The position numbers and the translations under genes are program-made. Positions 36,137 to 46,727 of a stretch of 64,000 nt of DNA are shown here, piece after piece. This stretch comes from Panax quinquefolius (lineage: Eukaryota > Streptophyta > Magnoliopsida > Apiales > Araliaceae). The notes beneath the pieces are model-generated. The model did no database searches. It saw nothing but the letters and a program-made list of their open reading frames with translations, and had not been told where the DNA came from. Where the stretch lies: contig CM035164.1 in assembly GCA_020205615.1 (NCBI GenBank), positions 4,429,501-4,493,500 of the forward strand, given 5' to 3'. How positions within the stretch are numbered: position 1 is the stretch's first letter; the number at the start of each line of letters is the position of its first letter.

Positions 36137-37477
36137 TTCTCCTCTTGTTGGAGAGACCTCGAGTTCTATAATAAAAGAAAATAAGCAATGAACTCCTCTG
36201 CAACGGAAGACTATCTTGAAACACCTTTGACAACATCATCACACGGTATGACTCAAAAAAAATTTGAAAAAAAATTGATGAGAACCTTGATTTTGTATTC
36301 GAAGGTGCTAAAAAGAAGCTTTCTGAAACAACGAAATCAATGCCGCCAATTTGGATTGGATCAACTTCTCAAATCGTCTTTTCTTCGATAACAAACAACT
36401 TAAAAGTAACTCTAGAGGTTTTCTCAATTTGTTCCTCGTACATAATCTCTGGTTCAACTTTTAAAACTTCAAGAACTACCACCACATTGTATCAATGGAC
36501 GACGAGGATTACCAGGGGCCTAGAACACTGACCATCATAGCTTGGGAATTACTTCTAATGCGCAAGTCAACTATAACAATGAAAATGTCAAAACAAAATG
36601 CAGAAAAATCAGTCCTTACAGATGCTTTGTCGTCAAATGTGCTGAGACCTGCACCAATAGCAAAGACTGGAAGGCCCTGCCATATAGAATGGAATAATCA
36701 AAGAATCATCATTTGGTATTATAAATATAAAAAATTTCAGTGCACCCCTTAAAGCAAGAAAAATTGGTCATAGCCATCAATTTTGTAAACAAGAGTCAGG
36801 AATTAAGCACCTCTCTTGTGTAACCTGACAATCCTATAAGTTGTGTTATACGCACTGCTCTGTAGAAATCAGCAGGAACTATAGGCTTCTGCATTAAGTA
36901 GATATCTCAGAACGTTCACCACTAGTTATATAGTGTAAAGGATGCGTTTAGCAAGAAATTAGTAACACGGTTTAGTATGACTACAATTGTTGTGCCATGC
37001 ATTTACCTTTTGTTGATAAGTAAATATACGATAGTATTACCATGCATATTGAAGTTAATATGAAATATTATCATGTTTTAGTGGAATTGGCATTGTTCGC
37101 TTAGTTTTTCAATGTCAAAATTATTCTTATATATGAGTAAATAAAATATAAAAATTTATCTCAAGTTAAAGATTTTAATAAATTAGTCATCATTGTCCGA
37201 CTTAGATACTAGTTTTTGCTCTGTTTTTGTAGTTCTACTGTGTTTGAGGTGTCTTTGGCTTTTTTTGAAAAATTATGAAAAAGGGGTGTACTCAAAATTA
37301 TATGATATTTAATAGGGTTTTTTAACTATGGGGTGTGAATGGGAAAATGAAGGGTGCAACTAGTCCCCCACCTTAACTATTAGGGTTAAGAGCAGCAACA
37401 GCAAAGCAAAGCAGAGCAGCAGCAAGGCAAGACAAGTTTTTTTCCCTTTTTTTTCTTTTTCAGCGAGCAACCACCCC

Positions 37478-37550
37478 GATGAACAGTAACTCTGGTGATG
37501 AATAATAACTCCAGCGATGAACAGTAACTGTGGCAATGAACAATAATTTT
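37478..37550. repeat. 19-base tandem repeat around GATGAACAGTAACT
   Basis: Four units, each GATGAACAGTAACTnyGG-like (one reads GATGAATAATAACTCC). The core resembles GTGAATAGTAAC of the Tekay LTRs although the elements are unrelated. Confidence 0.8.
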
Positions 37551-37601
37551 TTTCCTCTTTTTTTTTAATACCCAAGATCCCCCAAAAACTGAAAAATTAA
37601 T

Positions 37602-37618
37602 GGATTTGATACCAAAAA
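37602..37618 (-). other. Primer-binding site of the small LTR element
   Basis: Minus strand TTTTTGGTATCAAATCC starts at the edge of the right LTR; TGGTATCA matches the initiator-Met tRNA complement. Confidence 0.7.
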
Positions 37619-38063
37619 TGTTGCAAGACAGATTTAGAGTGAAGGATTAATGGACAATAAACTAGGATTTAAACTCCACGTTTAAACCACTAGGATCTCT
37701 CAAATGTATCAACTCCACGTATCAACACCAAGATGGAAAAATACATTTACGTTAAGATACCTCTACGATGTGAATAAAATAATTTACTTCAATATCAATA
37801 ATATGTAGTCTAAAAGACTTGTGAGAATTACATCACTATTTAAAGAGACTTGAACCCTAATATTACTTGGGGAATAATAAAATACTAAACGACTAACATA
37901 CCCTTAATAATAATTCCTAATCACTAATCAATGTCCTAAATTTCTACTAATAAATAAAATACATAAATCACATCAACTACTTTTATATTAAACATAATAA
38001 AAACTCCAAATAAAAAATATAAAAAATCTCTTCTTCTTTGTTCATTACTTGGAGTCCCCATCA
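37619..38063 (-). repeat. LTR of the small element (5' copy)
   Basis: 445 bases; starts TGTTGCAAGACA, ends GGAGTCCCCATCA. Differs from the other copy by scattered substitutions and short indels, so the insertion is not recent. Confidence 0.85.
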
Positions 38064-38074
38064 AAAAACATGAA

Positions 38075-38087
38075 AGCATAAGCATGG
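38075..38087. repeat. Direct repeat AGCATAAGCATGG, left copy
   Basis: Recurs at 41559-41571 on the other side of the hAT unit. An 8-bp hAT target duplication could lie inside it; the extra five bases may be chance or belong to the ends. Confidence 0.6.
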
Positions 38088-38099
38088 TTCGAAATTGCA

Positions 38100-38250
38100 T
38101 TCGAGGCGCACGCCTCGAGGCGTACCTCGAAGCGAGGCGGTAGTTTGCTATGGCAAAACTTACACCTTAAAGGGAAATACAAAGGCTTGCGCATCATTTG
38201 GCTGAAGCTTACACCTCAGTGCATTGCGCCTCAAGGTGTAGGCCTTGATT
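38100..38250 (+). repeat. Subterminal GAGGCG-rich region, 5' side
   Basis: Multiple copies of CGCCTCGAGGCG/CGAGGCG and of CTTACACCT-like words, many in inverted pairs. Likely transposase-binding region. Confidence 0.6.
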
Positions 38251-39493
38251 TGAATTAAAATAAACCCTAAATTTGTTCAGTTCTTCACATTCGTGCGACA
38301 GATCAGTTGAAGTCCTAAAGAGAGGCAAGCTTTGTGCGACTACTTCTAATCGATTCTTCGTGCGGCGTATCAGGCTCTGTCTTCTTCTTCTTCTCGATTT
38401 TTTTTTATTACAGTGAATGAGATTCTTTTCTCTCTCACCAGTTTCTTCTTCTTCGCAATTTTTTTTTATTACAGTGAATTGTTATCATGGGTAAGAAAGA
38501 TCCAACTTGAAAATATGGCACCGAAGCTCCTGGAGTTATTAAATCTCAATTATATGTGGAATGCAATTTTTGTAAGAAAATTTATAAAGGAGGAATTACA
38601 AGGCTGAAAAATCATCTTGTGGGTAATCATAGTAACGTTGGTCGTTGAGGCTTGCAAAAAAGAACCAAGTGAAGTGAAGGAAGAGCTTGCGTCATATATG
38701 AAGAAAAGTATCGACTCAAAGGAGGAAAGACAAAGAAATGAAGCTGGAAAAATACAAAGTGGGTCTTATTATGGTGGTCATCCATCCTTGGGAGGTTCAA
38801 GTGTGGGTAGTGCCTCCGCAAGGGGAGTTCGGGGACCCATTGACAGATTTGTTGTAGATGTTGATGCTATTGATGATGATGCTACTACAAAGCGTGCCGT
38901 ATTTTCAAAGGAGGCTTATAATGTAATCTGTCTTGATATTGGTAGATTCTTCTTTGAAAAAGGGATTCCTTTTAATGTTGTAGATAGTCCTTCATTTATA
39001 AATGTGTCGGTCAATTGGGAACTATGGTCGTGGTTTGAAACTACCTACATACGAGCTTAGCTCTTGGATATTGAAGGAGGAAGAGAAGACTACAAAGGCC
39101 TTTGTTGAGGAGGTAAAGAAGACTTGGGCACATACAGGGGTGTCAATCTTGTCGGATGGTTAGAAAGATATTAGGGGAAGACAACTAATAAACTTTCTTG
39201 TAAAGAACCCCCATGGCACTGTATTTTTGAAATTTGTTGATGCACCTGATGCAGTTAAAGATGCTAAAATGATGTTTAAACTACTTGATGAGGTTGTTGA
39301 GGAAGTGGGAGAAGACCTTGTCATTCAAGTAGTCAATGACAATCCATCCAATTATAAGACGGCGGGGAGAATGTTAATGGAGAAGAGGCCACGTATGTGG
39401 TGGACGTCGTGTGCCGCGCATTGCATCGATTTGATGCTTGAGAAGCTTGGAGAGTTGCCTCAACATAAAAATGCTTTGACAAAGGCAAAGAAG

Positions 39494-39590
39494 GTAATTA
39501 TTATTATTATTATTTGGTTATAATTTTTTTTATTAAATGAATACTTGAATTATTATTATTTTTTTGATGAATGTCATTATGTAATTGTAG
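39494..39590 (+). other. Intron 1 of the hAT transposase pseudogene
   Basis: GTAATT...TTGTAG. Contains an (ATT)n run. Splicing joins AKK to VSNFIYNHGW. Confidence 0.75.
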
Positions 39591-40266
39591 GTAAGCAACT
39601 TCATATATAATCATGGATGGGTCTTAGCATTGATGAGGGCAACACTAATAAAGACCTTGTTCGGCCAGCCACCACTAGATTTGACACTGCTTATTTAACT
39701 TTGCAGAGTATGCATAGTTTGAGACAGCCTTTAGAGGCTATGTTTACATCTAGGGAGTGGGCAAATTATTCTTAAGTAAAAAAAACCTGAAGGTAGATAG
39801 GCGAGAAAAATCATTCTAAGTAATAGGAATTTTTGGGGTAGTGTGGGATATGCAATTAAGATCACAAAACCTCTAGTAAGTGTATTGAGGAGGGCAGATT
39901 CAGCGAGTGTCGAGAATGGGATTTTTATATGGTGCCATGGACAATGCAAAAGAAGATATTGCAAAAAATTTGGATAATGAGGAGGGGGCCTATAAAGAGA
40001 TATGGAGCATAATAGATACTAAGTGGGACAATCAGTTGCATCGACATTTGCACGCTGCTGCATATTTTTGAATCCTTATTTTCAATATGATGACAATTTT
40101 TGTGCCAATGTGGAAGTTAAGGTGGGATTATACGCTTGTACGGACAAGCTTATTCCTAACTCCGAGGAAAGAGAGAAAGCTAATTTGCAATTAGATGCAT
40201 TCCGATTGAGACAAGGGTTATTTGGCTACACAAATGTCAAAAACACGTGTAAGAAACGTGCTCCCG

Positions 40267-40374
40267 GTAAGTACCGTTGATTAATGTATAGCTATGCTTT
40301 CATTTTGATTAAACGTGCTCCCGGTAAGTACTGTTGTACCGGTAAGATTGATATATGTTTTAATATTGATCCAG
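40267..40374 (+). other. Intron 2 of the hAT transposase pseudogene, with duplicated donor
   Basis: Donor GTAAGTACC and acceptor TTGATCCAG join RAP to ADWW in frame. An 18-base block including the exon end and donor (40257-40274) is repeated at 40314-40331 inside the intron. Confidence 0.7.
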
Positions 40375-40493
40375 CTGATTGGTGGATCGCATTTGGAGAT
40401 GAAGCTCCGGAATTAATAAACTTTGCAGTGAAGATTTTGAGTTTAACTTGCTCATCTTCGACGTGTGAACGTAATTAGAGTACTTTCAGTCAG

Positions 40494-40583
40494 GTATTTA
40501 TTAGATATAAATCATTTATATTCTCAAATCTATTTACTAAGATTTTATGAGATCTCACTAATGCTCAATTACTTGTAATATAG
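40494..40583 (+). other. Intron 3 of the hAT transposase pseudogene
   Basis: CAG|GTATTT...ATATAG; joins STFSQ to IHTKRRNRL, a link typical of the family. Confidence 0.75.
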
Positions 40584-40802
40584 ATACATACAAAGAGAAG
40601 GAATCGACTGTCCGCATCCAAGCTTAACTCATTGGCTTACATTATGTACAATAAAAAATTGAAAGATCGGCACATTAAGAAAAAGGCACTAACGGAAGAA
40701 AAGGACCCATTGGTTGTTGATAGTGTGTCATCTGATAATGAGTGGATTACGGGGGAAAATGATGAAAATATCTCGGGAGTGACTTATGAGCTTGATGATA
40801 TG

Positions 40803-40829
40803 GAGGAGGAGGAGGAGGAGGAGGAGGAG
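40803..40829 (+). repeat. (GAG)n trinucleotide run in coding sequence
   Basis: Nine purine triplets encoding a Glu run in the acidic tail of the transposase. Confidence 0.9.
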
Positions 40830-40986
40830 GGTGAAGGGACTCATGGAAATGAAATGACAGTTGGAGGAGAAGAGACTAATGTGAGGGATATTACACTGGG
40901 AGGAAAATGGACTCGGGGAACAAGAAGTAAACAAAGAAATCAAAAGAGAAAAAGAAAGACTTTGCAGTCAAAAACTAAAATAAAAG

Positions 40987-41082
40987 GTTAGTGTCATTAC
41001 TTAAGTTGTCTTTAAACTTTAAAGTGTTCTTTAAAAAAACATACTCATTAGTCATTATATATATTCACTTGTTTATTTATAG
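40987..41082 (+). other. Intron 4 of the hAT transposase pseudogene
   Basis: AG|GTTAGTG donor and TATTTATAG acceptor; the last exon runs to the stop at 41301-41303 and encodes an Asp-rich end. Confidence 0.7.
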
Positions 41083-41484
41083 ATAAAGGGAAGGGATTGC
41101 AATTGGTAGATGAAGAACCGGAGTTTGAGGATCTTAGCAATGACGATGAGGAGGATGACAGAGCTATTAGATACGATGATGATTCCATGGAGGATCCTCT
41201 TAGTGATGATAGGGATGATGATGGAGATGATGGTGGGGATGATGATCTAGGATTTTATCCATTTTTCAGGCCGCTGGATACGAATGATACACTACTTATA
41301 TAGTGATGGATGATCACTATTTAAGTAGTTGATGATATTATGTTGTTTTGATGTTTTGTAATGATACATTAAGGTGACGTTGGTTATTTATGTCTTTTAT
41401 GACCTTGATTATAATGATGGATTATTTTATGACTTTATTAATATTTTTTTATAATTTTTTGGGGACTTTTAAGTTTTCAAATTG

Positions 41485-41530
41485 AGGCTTACGCCTCGCT
41501 CCGCCTCGAGACTTACGCCTCGCCTCGTCC
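41485..41530 (+). repeat. Subterminal GAGGCG-rich region, 3' side
   Basis: CTTACGCCTCGCTCCGCCTCG repeated in part, inverted relative to 38100-38250. Confidence 0.55.
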
Positions 41531-41558
41531 GGAGAAAAACGTGTCGTATCGCTTTTAG

Positions 41559-41571
41559 AGCATAAGCATGG
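41559..41571. repeat. Direct repeat AGCATAAGCATGG, right copy
   Basis: See the left copy at 38075-38087. Confidence 0.6.
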
Positions 41572-42695
41572 GTGGAGCCAAGCAATCCCCAGCAGAGAGC
41601 ATGATTGATCAAGAATGCCACCAAGAACTAGAACTTAGCGTATCAATGTATAAAAAAATAGCATTTAATTTTCAAGTCATCGGTTATTAGGCCATTCAAA
41701 TAATTTTAAAGAAGCTTCTGACTGCCTTTCATTTTTATGACACTATTTTTGCCAAAAAGTACAATACTGTTCTGATTATTCTTACATTACATGAAGAGTC
41801 CAGACAATTATAGATAATTGTCACATTAATTTAAGCAGGTTATTCATATTTGCATTTATTTGTATCTGATGCGGGGGGAAGAGTCCAATTCGGAAGTGGA
41901 TTAGGTGTTTAGGTGCTTTAGGGTCGGTAAAATTTCAAAATGACATAACTTTTGATCCATTTAGATTTACGGGGCCCCATAATATATCAAAGAGCTCTAC
42001 AAGAGTCATGGCCTTTGGCCATGAGAAATTAGTTTTTAAGCCAGAAAACCTGTTTTAAGTTGTTTTATCGTTGATCAAAGTTTGGTCAAACTTGGATTGT
42101 TTTTTTAATTTTCAATATTTTAATTCTCCTAATCCTAATACTCATCTATTAGGGCTCGTTAACAGTTACATTTTATTCAATCAATATTATATAATATTTC
42201 TTTGTTCTCTTTTTGATACGTTTAAAACTTCAAATCATTGTATGAATCAAATTAAAGTGCGAGATCAAGGTTAAACCTTTTTCTTAATTTCAAATGGTGT
42301 GATTGCATGAATTCCAGACCTTATTACAGAAAACAAACAAACGAACCATCATAATAGTAAACCTAGACATACAAAGATAATAATATGTTGCAGTAGGATC
42401 CATAGAATAAATTTGAACACATAACACATAAGAACAGATTATAAAGGACGATAGAGAGAAATTACGGACCTTGTTTAGATTCTTCTTCATGCCTCTGGCT
42501 TGGTTTCGTATTGACCACTCGGGTTACCGAAGCTGTGACGGGGAAGAGTGAAGCTGTATTATATGGATTCGGGTTGTGTGGATCGAGTTTGCCGGAAGAA
42601 GTACAAGTGGAGTTGGTTAACCCCCTAAAATCAAATGTTACCAATTTTACATGTTTGTTGGGGTGGTGTTCTTTGATCTATTAACAAATTAGTTT
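41572..42695. other. Low-copy non-coding stretch
   Basis: No recognisable gene. A 60-codon open stretch at 42462-42644 (minus) in GC-richer sequence has no known domain and no splice or start context that supports it. Confidence 0.4.
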
Positions 42696-42704
42696 TTAGG
42701 TAAG

Positions 42705-42790
42705 GACACATATAGCGACGGACAATATATAGCGACGATTTTATATATAGCAACGGACCAAATCCTCGTTCATTCCGTCTATATATAATC
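42705..42790. repeat. TATATAGCGACGG tandem words
   Basis: Three near-copies of ATATAGCGACGGA at about 15-25-base spacing, a word common in plant DNA-transposon relics. Borders not found. Confidence 0.45.
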
Positions 42791-45229
42791 AAGTTGCAAA
42801 ATACTCTGTAGCTTTAGCTTTAATTTATAATTCCGCATCACAAAATAACCAAATATACGCAAAAGAATAATCAAACCATACATAGATAGATAGACTATTC
42901 ATACCTAGCTTCGTTCTAATATGAGAGAGCACAATTGACTTTTTATTTCATTTTTTTCTTTAAAGATATTAAAATTTGTTTGCGATTCGACTATCAATTT
43001 CACTCGAACCTGACGAGATCTGCCCGAACTTGACCCCAATTTTTTAATTTTTAGAGGGTTATGATCGGGTATGGGATATACTCCTCACCCCCGATCCGGA
43101 CCTGGACCCGATTATATGTACATATATAATTTTTAAATTTTGCATGTTGTATATATATAATTATGTACTTGTTTTGGTTAATTCATTGTAAACTCATAAC
43201 ATTTAATAATATAATATGTTACTTGTAATAGAAATATTATATGTTGTTTGATTTTGAATTAAAAAAAATTGTACAAAGTAATATAAAAAATAATAATTTG
43301 ATCAATAATGGAACAATGGGGTAAACAAGGCGGGTATGGAGTATTGTTTTAAGGATGACGTTCGGGAAATAGCTAGTTATTGGCGGGGCGGGTGTGTAGA
43401 GTGATCTCCGGACCGTAATGGCTCGCCCCGTTGCCAAACCTACTTGGCTACTTGCAATATGTATAGGTTCTTCTTTTATTATCGTATTATTATTAGTAGT
43501 ATTATTATATACATTTTTTGTTCTAAAAAAGTGTATTATTTAGAAAATTTCTGAATTTTAATGATGTTTTTTTTTATTACATATTTACTTTAAGAATAAT
43601 AAGTTGTTAGTTTAGTTGTAGTAACAAAATATTGAAATTATAATGATATATTTAAGGATATTATGTTATTTTATACTATTATCAATAAAAGAACAAAAGT
43701 TGCAACATATTATGAAATTTGGACTCTAATTTGATACAATATGGATACCCATAAACTCTTTACTTAAAAAGAAGACATTTGTGACAATATAATTTAGAAA
43801 AATTCACGTTTCATTGTATATTTCGTTTGGCTGACCAAAGCAGGGGAAGGCTATATATAGTCCCAGTTCCTCCTACTCCTAAATAACGGACCCAATTTAA
43901 TCAATCAATTACACAGCTTAATGTGAATATGAATGGGAAACGGCTAGCTACCTCCTACCTGCTGGTGGCCGGTGGGACTGGGCACAAGCCGTTAACGCAT
44001 GTTCTGTCGGTGCAACGTCTGCCTGCATTGTGTGAATATCAGTGATTGCTTTGGCTCGACATGATGCACACCCTCCCACGGTCCCACCAATTTACATCTA
44101 CTTCTCGTCTAAAACTGTCAAATCAGAATTATGAATTATGATTATTTTCATTTCAAATGAATTAGAGACTATGTATTTTATGGTTCAAATTTAAAATGTA
44201 TTACGATGTGAAATCATGATGATGGAGAAAGACGATAATGAAGAATATACAAAGAACGGAGAGTCTCCATTTCATTTGGAATGGAAAGGATTCTCGTCCA
44301 ACAAATCAATGAATCTTTAAAAAAAGCTTATAGCTTTTTTTTTAATGTATTTTAAATCATATTGAAGAATAAATAGGAATTAATAAAAGAGCAGAGAACT
44401 TCAAGGTTTGGGTAGGGTTTAGGTAGGTTGTGGTTGTTTTTTTAAAGTCCATATCGATGTTTAGGCCGTTTGTGTTTATATTTGTTTTATATATACTTAA
44501 GGACGGTTTGTTTATTTCTAAATAGGTTTGAAAAAGTATGAATCTGATCGAATAAGTCATTTAGTTAGTTTAACAAATTTTAAATTCTAAATAGTATTGA
44601 ATGATATTTTTACTTACATACTCTCATAGACAATTAAAATTTATATTCAATATCTATCGTTGTAAACAAATTTTTTATGTACAATTTGTTTTTGATTTTT
44701 GTTTAATAAATTGGATAACCAATTTAATGAATGTTGATGTAGTCTTTTGTTTTAATTTTATGTAATATATAATGTTATTAATATTTTTTAGTATTTTATT
44801 CTTAAATTTATATTTTTTTATAATATACTTCGTCAAAGATTGTTCAAAAGTTTATATTTAATTTTTCTTCCTAAAAGGTTAAAATAGGATAATGCACGTA
44901 TTCAAATATTTTAGACAAACAATTATCAAACACATCATTTCATTCCATATTCAGATCTTCTACTCCATTTAGCTCACTCATATCTTTTATACATTCAGAA
45001 CTTTTAATTTAATTTTATCAAACAACCCCTTACTATAGAAAGAGTCCATCTTCTTTAATCCCATATATATTTTTATTTTATATTTATGTTTAAAAATAAT
45101 AAGTCATTAGCTAGCTTATTATTTTTAGTATGATTAAAATTATGATGTAAACTTGAGTATATTATATCATTTCGTACTATTAATTATTTTGTGAAATATA
45201 CAATTAATAAAACTCTTTTTGTAACACAA
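42791..45229. other. AT-rich non-coding stretch
   Basis: Two unresolved patches: 43000-43440, rich in CCCGATCC and GGGGCGGG words and ending TTGCCAAACCTA, which resembles a hAT-type MITE; and 43850-44060, a GC-richer patch with TATATATAG. Neither carries a supportable gene. Confidence 0.45.
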
Positions 45230-45235
45230 AGTGAC

Positions 45236-45434
45236 TACTCCCTATTTCTAAATAACTGATGTTTTAGAAGAATGATTTTGTTCCAAAACATTTGATGTTT
45301 TAAGAAACTAATATGTTTTATTACCTTCTTTCTAATTTTGCCCTTGTCATATTAGCTTCATTAATAATCAACTTAATTACTTTTCACTCTCTTTCTCTTT
45401 TCCAAGGTTGACGTTTCATATTCTTTAAACTATA
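45236..45434. mobile_element. Possible truncated Stowaway-type MITE
   Basis: CTCCCTATTTCTAAATAACT preceded by TA and followed by GATGTTTTAGA looks like one Stowaway end. The other end is missing; the next MITE starts at 45435. Confidence 0.4.
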
Positions 45435-45718
45435 CTTCATCCGTCCCTTAATATTAAGACTTTTTAGAGTTGTGCACAAGTATTAAGAAAATGATTGTAT
45501 AGCATTAAATATAATATCAAATGTCTATATTGCCCTTGTATTGGAAAAAGATATTGTTATTTACTGGACAAAAAATAGTGAGAGAATCAAAGTTATATTT
45601 AATACTTGGGATAATATTGGAAACTAAGCAATAAATGTTTACTTGAAATTCTAAAACGTCATATATTAAGGGATAAAAAACACTTCTCTAAAACGTCTTA
45701 TATTAAGGGACGGGTGAG
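45435..45718. mobile_element. Stowaway-type MITE
   Basis: Ends CTTCATCCGTCCCTTAATAT and ATATTAAGGGACGGGTGAG, flanked by TA on both sides. 284 bases, non-coding. An internal partial copy of the right end (45650-45671) suggests slippage. Confidence 0.8.
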
Positions 45719-46082
45719 TACACCATTTAACATTACTTCAAGAAATTAAAAAATTGTGAAGTAATGATAGAGATAAATAATTTAATAGGGTATTAATTAA
45801 GAATATATTAAAAATATTTTAAAATATTAAATACTTTCTTAATCTGTGTGTGTATATTATATTGTCATGTGCCCCATACATATTAATTTCAACTTCCTAA
45901 ACGAAAAAAAAAGTAAAAAATCATTAATCAAAATATTCACTTGCTAATAATGTGCACAAAATTTGTAGGCAAGTCTAAACATTTGTGCAGCTTTGGCTTG
46001 TGTGCAAACTGTATTTAAGACTTTATAACAGGCTTTTTGGTTTGGAGAATAGAAAGAAAAATTTCGAATGAATGCTTATTTT
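45719..46082. other. AT-rich non-coding stretch
   Basis: Nothing beyond AT-rich low-complexity sequence was recognised. Confidence 0.5.
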
Positions 46083-46405
46083 TAGGGGTATAAATGAACT
46101 TGGGTTGATTCGAGTATTGAGATGCTCAGATTTGATTTATAAAATTTATTGAATATAAAATAAAATTTAATTAAAATTCGTTTAGCTACCGAGTCGACCA
46201 CGATCTCGAATTGAGTCTAAATAATTTAAATTTTTCGAGCGAATATAACCCAAATATCAATAGAAAATTGCAATTTGAAGAGGTTGAGTAATTTATCTAA
46301 CTTTAAAATTTGTTCGTATTTAAATTATTTATGTTTCGAGTCGAATTCGAATCAAACTTTTAATCGAGCGAGTGAAAATTAAGCCCAAATAATTTGATTC
46401 ATTTT
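46083..46405 (-). repeat. Dispersed repeat, copy 2 (inverted partner at 27260-27585)
   Basis: Reverse complement of copy 1 with many substitutions; both carry CAAATCTGAGCA near one end. Confidence 0.75.
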
Positions 46406-46719
46406 GCAGTCTTACTCATTTTTATGTTTGGTTACTTAAAAGATGAGAGAATGAGCATTTCAATGGAATATCTATTTATATGTTTAAAAGAATACTTATT
46501 TTATCAAGATGAGTATATAAAGATTAATTATTTCATTTTAATCAACAAACTTAAAAATAAAAATCGTTTAACTTCTCGTTGTAAACAAATATAAAAATAA
46601 AAATGCACATTTCATTTCATTCTATTCTTATTTTTATTTTTATTTTCATTTTTATTGTAATGTTATAATTAAAAAATAATGTTACTATCACATAAAAAAG
46701 AGACATAATGTTCACTTAT

Positions 46720-46727
46720 ACACACAT
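46720..46727. repeat. 8-bp target duplication ACACACAT, left copy
   Basis: Identical 8-mer at 47822-47829. Confidence 0.8.

Larger units (their letters stand above)
36137..37618 (-). other. Interior of the small LTR element
   Basis: Non-coding as far as can be seen; the longest open frames (85 codons at 36495-36752 plus; 77 at 36009-36242 minus) show no known domain. The half after 36760 looks like ordinary genomic sequence, so captured host DNA is possible. A 19-base tandem repeat lies at 37478-37550. Confidence 0.55.
35701..38063 (-). mobile_element. Small non-autonomous LTR retrotransposon (TRIM/LARD-like)
   Basis: Two direct repeats of about 440 bases (35701-36136 and 37619-38063) enclose a 1.48-kb interior. 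Orientation is minus: inside the right repeat the minus strand reads TTTTTGGTATCAAATCC, an initiator-Met-tRNA-type primer site, and inside the left repeat AAGAGGAGAA is a polypurine tract directly before the LTR start TGATGGGGACTCC. No gag or pol is seen. Flanks end AAAAG on the left and begin AAAAA on the right, so a target duplication is only approximate. It is unrelated to the Tekay elements. Confidence 0.8.
38487..41303 (+). pseudogene. hAT transposase (BED finger, DUF659, dimerisation domain), broken
   Basis: Would bind the element ends and cut and paste it. Domains in order: BED zinc finger at 38490-38640 (C-x2-C-x13-H-x4-H: CNFC...HLVGNH), Ser/Gly-rich linker, DUF659 core about 38940-39500 (NFLVKNPHGTVFLKFVDAPD; CAAHCIDLMLE), then FIYNHGWVLALMR, the C-terminal dimerisation part (ADWWIAFGDEAPEL...CSSSTCERN) and a Glu/Asp-rich tail with a poly-Glu run. 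Start at 38487 precedes the BED finger. Four introns fit: 39494-39590, 40267-40374, 40494-40583, 40987-41082; each restores family-like sequence across the joint. Inactivating changes: TGA at 38508, TAG at 39161 and TAG at 40476, all where the family has Trp, and frameshifts near 38645, 39640 and 39775-39960. Confidence 0.85.
38088..41558 (+). mobile_element. hAT-superfamily DNA transposon, degraded autonomous copy
   Basis: About 3.5 kb between the 13-base direct repeats. Subterminal regions at both ends are full of GCCTCGAGGCG-type words (38100-38145 and 41485-41530) in opposite orientations, as expected for transposase binding sites in hAT elements. The terminal inverted repeats are only weakly alike. 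It encodes the broken transposase at 38487-41303. It begins 11 bases after the small LTR element at 35701-38063. Confidence 0.8.

Noticed and set aside
42462..42644. A 60-codon open stretch on the minus strand in slightly GC-richer sequence
   Set aside because: No recognisable domain, no neighbouring exon and no second copy to compare; not enough for a gene call.
43000..43440. A possible hAT-type MITE with GGGGCGGG words and a TTGCCAAACC end
   Set aside because: Only one end is visible, and no matching inverted end or 8-bp duplication was found.
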